NCBI RefSeq assembly: GCF_900100695.1
Contig: NZ_FNCF01000002.1
Coordinates: forward strand, 248,001-312,000
Length of the DNA: 64,000 nucleotides
Source: Klenkia brasiliensis
Lineage (GTDB): Bacteria > Actinomycetota > Actinomycetes > Mycobacteriales > Geodermatophilaceae
Direction: 5' to 3'
Below, piece by piece: positions 60,438 to 64,000 of this stretch (position 1 is its first letter; the number at the start of each line of letters is the position of its first letter). Made by a program: the position numbers and the translations under genes. The notes below the pieces were generated by a model, which saw only the letters and a list, made by a program, of their open reading frames with translations, was not told where the DNA came from and ran no database searches.

Positions 60438-61757
60438 ATGCCCGACGTCGCCCCCACCACCGCCCGCACGCTGCTCGCCCGCACCGCCCGCGTGCAGCGC
60501 GAGGGCCGGGCCCCCGGCCTGGTCGCCGGGGTGGTGCGCGACGGCGGGCTGGCCTGGTCGGCCGGCCGCGGCGACGTCCCCGAGCCGCACGCCGACGTGC
60601 AGTTCCGGCTGGGCTCGATCAGCAAGACCGTCACCGCGGTCGCGGTGATGCGGTTGCGCGACGAGGGCCGGCTGGGGCTGGACGACCCGCTGGACCGGCA
60701 CGTCCCCGGCACCCCGCTAGGCGACCGCACCGTCGGGCAGCTGCTCTCGCACCTGGCCGGGGCCTCCAGCGAGAGCCCGGGCGGCTGGTGGGAGCGGGTG
60801 CCCGGCGGCACGCTCGAGGAGCTGCGGCTGGGTCCCGAGCACGTGGTGCTCGGCGCGGCCCGCCGGTTCCACTACTCCAACCTGGGCTTCGGCCTGCTCG
60901 GCGAGCTCGTGGCCCGCCACCGCGGCCGGCCGTGGGCCGACGCCGTCGCCGACGAGGTGCTGCGCCCGCTCGGCATGACCCGCACGACCCCGCGCCCCTC
61001 GGGCACCGCGGCGCGCGGCACCGCCGTCCACCCCTGGGCCGACGTCGTGCTGCCCGAGCCCGAGCACGACGCCGGCGTGATGGACGCCGCCGGGCAGCTG
61101 TGGGCGACGCTGACCGACCTGGGCCGCTTCGCCGCGTTCCTGCTCGGCGACACCGGCGACGTGCTCGCCCCCGCGACGCTGGCCGAGATGTGCGTGCCGG
61201 CCGGCGTGGACTCCTCCGCGGCCGGCTGGTCGGCCTACGGGCTGGGGGTGCAGGTGATGCGGGTCGACGGCGCCACCCTCGTCGGGCACGGCGGCTCGAT
61301 GCCTGGTTTCCTCGCCGGGGTGTTCGTCGACCGCGCCGAGATGGCCGGGGCGGTGATGCTGGCCAACACCACCAGCGGCCTGGACCCGCTCGTGCCCGGG
61401 CTGCTGGCCGACCTGCGCGCCGCCGAGCCGTGGGTGGGGCCGGCCTGGTCGCCGTCCCCTCCGCCGGTGCCGCTGGACGTGCTCGGCGTCTGGTTCTGGG
61501 GCCCGGCGCCCTACGTGCTGCGCGCCCAGGCCGGCGGCCTGCTGCACCTGGGCCCGCTGCCCGGCCGCGCCGGCCGGGCCAGCCGGTTCCTCCGCCGGGA
61601 CGACGGCGCATGGGTGGGTCTGGACGGCTACTTCGCGGGCGAGGTGCTGCGCATCGCCGACGACCACCTGGACCTGGCCACGTTCGTGTTCACCCGCCAG
61701 CCCTACGACCCGGCCGCGCCCGTGCCCGGCGGCGTGGACCCGGTCGGCTGGCGCTGA
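60438..61757 (+). CDS. Serine hydrolase of the class C beta-lactamase fold
   Basis: 439 residues without a clear signal peptide. The nucleophile is Ser60 in SISK (S-x-x-K), the YSN motif is Tyr146-Ser-Asn in RRFHYSNLGFGLLG, and a triad-like HGGSMPGF near 285 fits the third box. The C-terminal 100 residues are an extra lipocalin-like part (PLDVLGVWFWGPAPY). The family includes esterases, D-aminopeptidases and penicillin-recognising enzymes, so the reaction is open. Three 15-base tandem repeats cover its stop codon. Confidence 0.88.
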   Translation: MPDVAPTTARTLLARTARVQREGRAPGLVAGVVRDGGLAWSAGRGDVPEPHADVQFRLGSISKTVTAVAVMRLRDEGRLGLDDPLDRHVPGTPLGDRTVGQLLSHLAGASSESPGGWWERVPGGTLEELRLGPEHVVLGAARRFHYSNLGFGLLGELVARHRGRPWADAVADEVLRPLGMTRTTPRPSGTAARGTAVHPWADVVLPEPEHDAGVMDAAGQLWATLTDLGRFAAFLLGDTGDVLAPATLAEMCVPAGVDSSAAGWSAYGLGVQVMRVDGATLVGHGGSMPGFLAGVFVDRAEMAGAVMLANTTSGLDPLVPGLLADLRAAEPWVGPAWSPSPPPVPLDVLGVWFWGPAPYVLRAQAGGLLHLGPLPGRAGRASRFLRRDDGAWVGLDGYFAGEVLRIADDHLDLATFVFTRQPYDPAAPVPGGVDPVGWR

Positions 61758-61790
61758 GCCGGCTGGCGCTGGGCCGGCCGGCGCTGAGTC
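61746..61790 (+). repeat. 15-bp tandem repeat, three copies, across a stop codon
   Basis: Units GGCTGGCGCTGAGCC (61746), GGCTGGCGCTGGGCC (61761) and GGCCGGCGCTGAGTC (61776) follow directly. The first contains the stop of the serine hydrolase, and further in-frame stops lie outside. Such repeats can grow or shrink and would change the 3' ends of two convergent genes. Confidence 0.8.
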
Positions 61791-61793
61791 GGC

Positions 61794-62312
61794 TCAGGCG
61801 CGGTCGAGCGCGGCCAGCGTGGCGTGGGTGGCGAACCCGTAGGCCAGGTGCGGCACCACGTCGCTGGCCCAGTCGGTGGCCGACCAGGTGCGCGGGTCGC
61901 TGATGCCCAGGGCGGCCATCGGCCCGTTCGCGCCGACCAGGGCGCCCACCGTGGCGGCCAGGCCGCCGACCACCGGGGCCGGGCGGAACCCCGCGGCGCG
62001 GGCGAGCCCGGCCAGGACGCCGACCCCGACACCGGCGGCGATGCCGGTCAGGGGCCCCAACCCGGCGACGCGGTTGTCGCGGGTGTCGCCCTCGCCCGGG
62101 ATCTGCACGTGCGCCTTGTCGGCCAGTGCCTCGACGGTCTGCTCGGGGGTGTCGCTGGTCCCGCGCCCGCGCAGCACCATGTCCAGGTAGGTGACCGTGT
62201 TGAGCACCGTCGTCCCCGCGGCGCCGGCGGCTGCCCCGCGGAGCACCCACCCGCCGGTGGAGATGCCGCGCCTGCCCTTGCCCACTGCGCCCAGGGGCGT
62301 CCGCTTCGCCAT
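61794..62312 (-). CDS. Membrane protein of unknown function
   Basis: 172 residues with hydrophobic segments at about 28-45, 85-105, 112-130 and 150-165. The run NTVTYLDMVLRGRGTSDTPE and the middle KAHVQIPGEGD resemble actinobacterial integral membrane proteins without assigned role. ATG 62312 is preferred over a GTG two codons upstream. It converges on the serine hydrolase gene. Confidence 0.7.
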   Translation of the reverse strand: MAKRTPLGAVGKGRRGISTGGWVLRGAAAGAAGTTVLNTVTYLDMVLRGRGTSDTPEQTVEALADKAHVQIPGEGDTRDNRVAGLGPLTGIAAGVGVGVLAGLARAAGFRPAPVVGGLAATVGALVGANGPMAALGISDPRTWSATDWASDVVPHLAYGFATHATLAALDRA

Positions 62313-62350
62313 GGGCACCCGCTACCCGCTCCGGCGGGGGCGGGAAACGG

Positions 62351-63859
62351 TCACCAGCGGCAGACGGTGATCCGCCGGTCGGGCACCTGCCCGGTCGTGA
62401 TGAAGGTGTTCACCGGGTCGTCGACGCACGGGTCGCCGCGGCCGTAGAGCACGTGCGGCCCGTAGAGCTGCACGACCGCGGCGTCGGCCGGCCCCGCCCC
62501 GGGGACGAGGTCGCGGAAGACGTCCTCGGCCCCGACGAACGGCGTGTTCGGGTCGGTGTCGGCGTTGAGCACCATGACCGGGTACGGCGGGTCGGTGACC
62601 GGGGCCGGGCGGTCGAAGTCCGGCGTGGTCGACGAGCCGGGCCAGAACAGGCAGTCCAGGTCGCCGTAGTAGGAGCCGCCCACCCGCAGCTGGTCGATGC
62701 CCTGCTGCGCGGAGACGTCGAGCCACTCGTCGAGCACGGCCCGCGGGTCGCCGCCCTGCGGCACGACGTCGTAGTCCTGGCACTCGACGGCGTAGAACAG
62801 CGCGTCGGAGAAGCTCGGGTCGGGTCCGCCGCCGGCGGCGTTGCCGAGCTCGTCGAGGCCGGACACGTCGCCGACCAGTGCCTCGTTCAGGGCGTCGGTG
62901 AACTCCTCGCGGCTGTAGGGGTCGCTGGTCGAGGAACCGGCGGCCGCGCGCAGGGTGAGGTCGTCGACGGGGTCGCCGCCGGGCGGGGTGACCGGCGCGT
63001 CGGCCAGCCGCTCGAGCAGGGCGTCGTAGCCGGCGGCCGTGTCCCCGGGAGCGGCGTCGGCGCAGACCGGGTCGGCGTCGCAGCGGGCGAAGGTCGCCGC
63101 GAGCACGTCGTCCCCGGCCCGCGCCTGCTCGACGGCGAACAGGGGCTGGTCGGTGCTCAGGTCGACGACGCCGTCCAGCACCAGCCCGGCGACCCGCTCG
63201 GGGTGGCCGGCCGCGTAGGTCTGCACGTACTGGGTGCCGTAGCTCTCGCCGTAGAGGGTCAGCTGCGGCGCGCCCAGCCACTGCCGGAGGTCCTCGAGGT
63301 CCTCCACGGCCTGGGTGGTGGCGTAGCGGGGGGCGTCGGCGGGGTCGACGCCGGCCTCGGCGAAGCAGTCCTCGCCGAACTACGTGCTGGCCTCGGCGAA
63401 CTCGTCGCGGTCGCCGGCCGACGAGGACGCGTCGACCGGCACGTAGTAGCTGTCGTACGCGTCGTCGCAGCGGAACTCCTGGGAGAGCCCGATGCCGCGC
63501 TGGTCGAAGAACACCACGTCGAAGCCTTCGCGGACCTCGTCGGGGAAGGACTGCGTGTAGGCGTCGGCGGCGGCCAGCCCGCTGGAGCCCGGCCCGCCGG
63601 TGGCGGTGACGAGGACGCCGCGGCGCTCGCCCTCGGCGCGCAGCACGGCGAAGGTGACGTCCCAGTGCTCGCCGGCCGGGCGGGCGTGGTCCACCGGCAC
63701 CGACAGGGTCACGCAGGAGAAGTCGCCGGCGCCGGTCGAGGGTGCGCAGGGCTGCTCGTCGACGAACGCCCAGCCCTCGGGCGCCGGGGACGCCGTCCCG
63801 TCGACGCGGCAGCCGGTGAGCACCAGCGCGGCGAGCACGAGCAGGGACCGGGACCGCAC
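62351..63859 (-). pseudogene. TAP-like alpha/beta-hydrolase lipoprotein gene interrupted by an amber codon
   Basis: One continuous frame of 503 codons is broken only by TAG at 63380-63382 (codon 160). Before it: a lipoprotein signal (LLVLAALVLTGCRVDG, Cys17), then VDHARPAGEHWDVTFAV and ATGGPGSSG, FDQRGIG. After it: ALEDL-type helix, nucleophile elbow LYGESYG (about codon 206), and the TAP C-terminal domain (VLYGRGDPCVDD). Secreted tripeptidyl-aminopeptidase-like hydrolases have this layout. A single nonsense change is the simplest reading; sequencing error or readthrough cannot be excluded. Confidence 0.8.
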
Positions 63860-63870
63860 GGCGCACCCTA

Positions 63871-63888
63871 ACCGGGGAACGCCCCGGT
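63871..63888 (-). terminator. Hairpin overlapping the Lrp/AsnC gene end
   Basis: ACCGGGG-AACG-CCCCGGT, a perfect 7-bp stem, begins at the first base of the Lrp/AsnC stop codon on the minus strand and probably ends that transcript. Confidence 0.5.
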
Positions 63889-64000
63889 CAGGCCTGTGCG
63901 GCGCGCCTGAGCAGCGGGGCCATCCGGTGGTCGACGAACCGTCGCAGCGCCAGGTTGGTGTCGGTGCGCTGCACGCCCGGGATGGCCAGCACCTGCTCGC
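63888..64000 (-). CDS. Lrp/AsnC-family regulator, C-terminal fragment
   Basis: The last 36 codons of a gene entering from the right edge encode EQVLAIPGVQRTDTNLALRR and end RRAAQA. The pattern of a short helix, PGV-x-R-T-x-T, and a terminal strand is the AsnC_trans_reg domain of Lrp/AsnC proteins, which bind amino acids. The helix-turn-helix lies outside the window. Confidence 0.7.
   Translation of the reverse strand, partial: EQVLAIPGVQRTDTNLALRRFVDHRMAPLLRRAAQA

Overview
The window is about 74% G+C by eye, with heavy use of codons ending in G or C and many GTG starts. The gene set fits a high-GC actinomycete: a fused isobutyryl-CoA mutase, GTP-type PEP carboxykinase, an acVLRF1-type release factor, DUF222/HNH genes, a PASTA penicillin-binding protein and a c-di-AMP riboswitch before an NlpC/P60 hydrolase. 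It looks closest to the Geodermatophilaceae (Blastococcus, Geodermatophilus, Modestobacter). That placement is an inference from gene content, not from a marker gene. No rRNA or tRNA gene was seen.

Layout. 1-7.5 kb: edge of a LysE-type exporter with its LysR regulator, a Rieske membrane protein, a TetR regulator divergent from CsbD, a 2-oxoglutarate oxygenase, FKBP and a DsbA-like oxidoreductase. 7.5-17 kb: PEP carboxykinase, an MFS pump, a cysteine-rich leader peptide before cysteine dioxygenase and a rhodanese, an EAL protein, the release-factor homologue, a chemoreceptor and a thiolase. 17-24.5 kb: FNT channel plus cyanase, a wrecked ABC/LuxR locus, then icmF-marR-btuF-like as one overlapping unit behind a 16-bp inverted-repeat operator. 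24.5-34.8 kb: 3-hydroxyacyl-CoA dehydrogenase, PabB-PabC fusion, TetR, HelD-like helicase, PPK2, MOSC, DUF222/HNH with a near-SOS box, and a divergent MFS/ArsR pair.

34.77-37.05 kb: a foreign-looking low-GC island. It carries three tightly packed genes: a TIGR04255-like protein, an Xre/MbcA/ParS-type antitoxin and a RES-domain toxin. A structured, apparently non-coding stretch precedes them. Both edges carry the 3' end of the guanine deaminase gene: the intact gene on the right and a displaced 45-base remnant on the left. This is the usual mark of integration into a gene's 3' end. It is the strongest candidate here for an undescribed defence or stress module.

37-64 kb: the xanthine dehydrogenase operon (xdhA-xdhB-xdhC-guanine deaminase), a class A penicillin-binding protein, a flavin monooxygenase with a divergent GAF regulator, a LacI-controlled sugar ABC importer opposite a glycogen-debranching-type hydrolase, an alcohol dehydrogenase, a phytoene-desaturase-like oxidoreductase, the c-di-AMP riboswitch with its NlpC/P60 hydrolase, a class C beta-lactamase-fold hydrolase, a TAP-like hydrolase gene broken by one in-frame amber codon, and the edge of an Lrp/AsnC regulator.

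Functional links: purine degradation forms one operon; cysteine catabolism and sulfur handling sit behind a Cys-tracking leader; acyl-CoA metabolism (icmF, thiolase, hydroxyacyl-CoA dehydrogenase) is spread over 15-25 kb; and several regulators lie beside clear palindromes that are probably their own operators.
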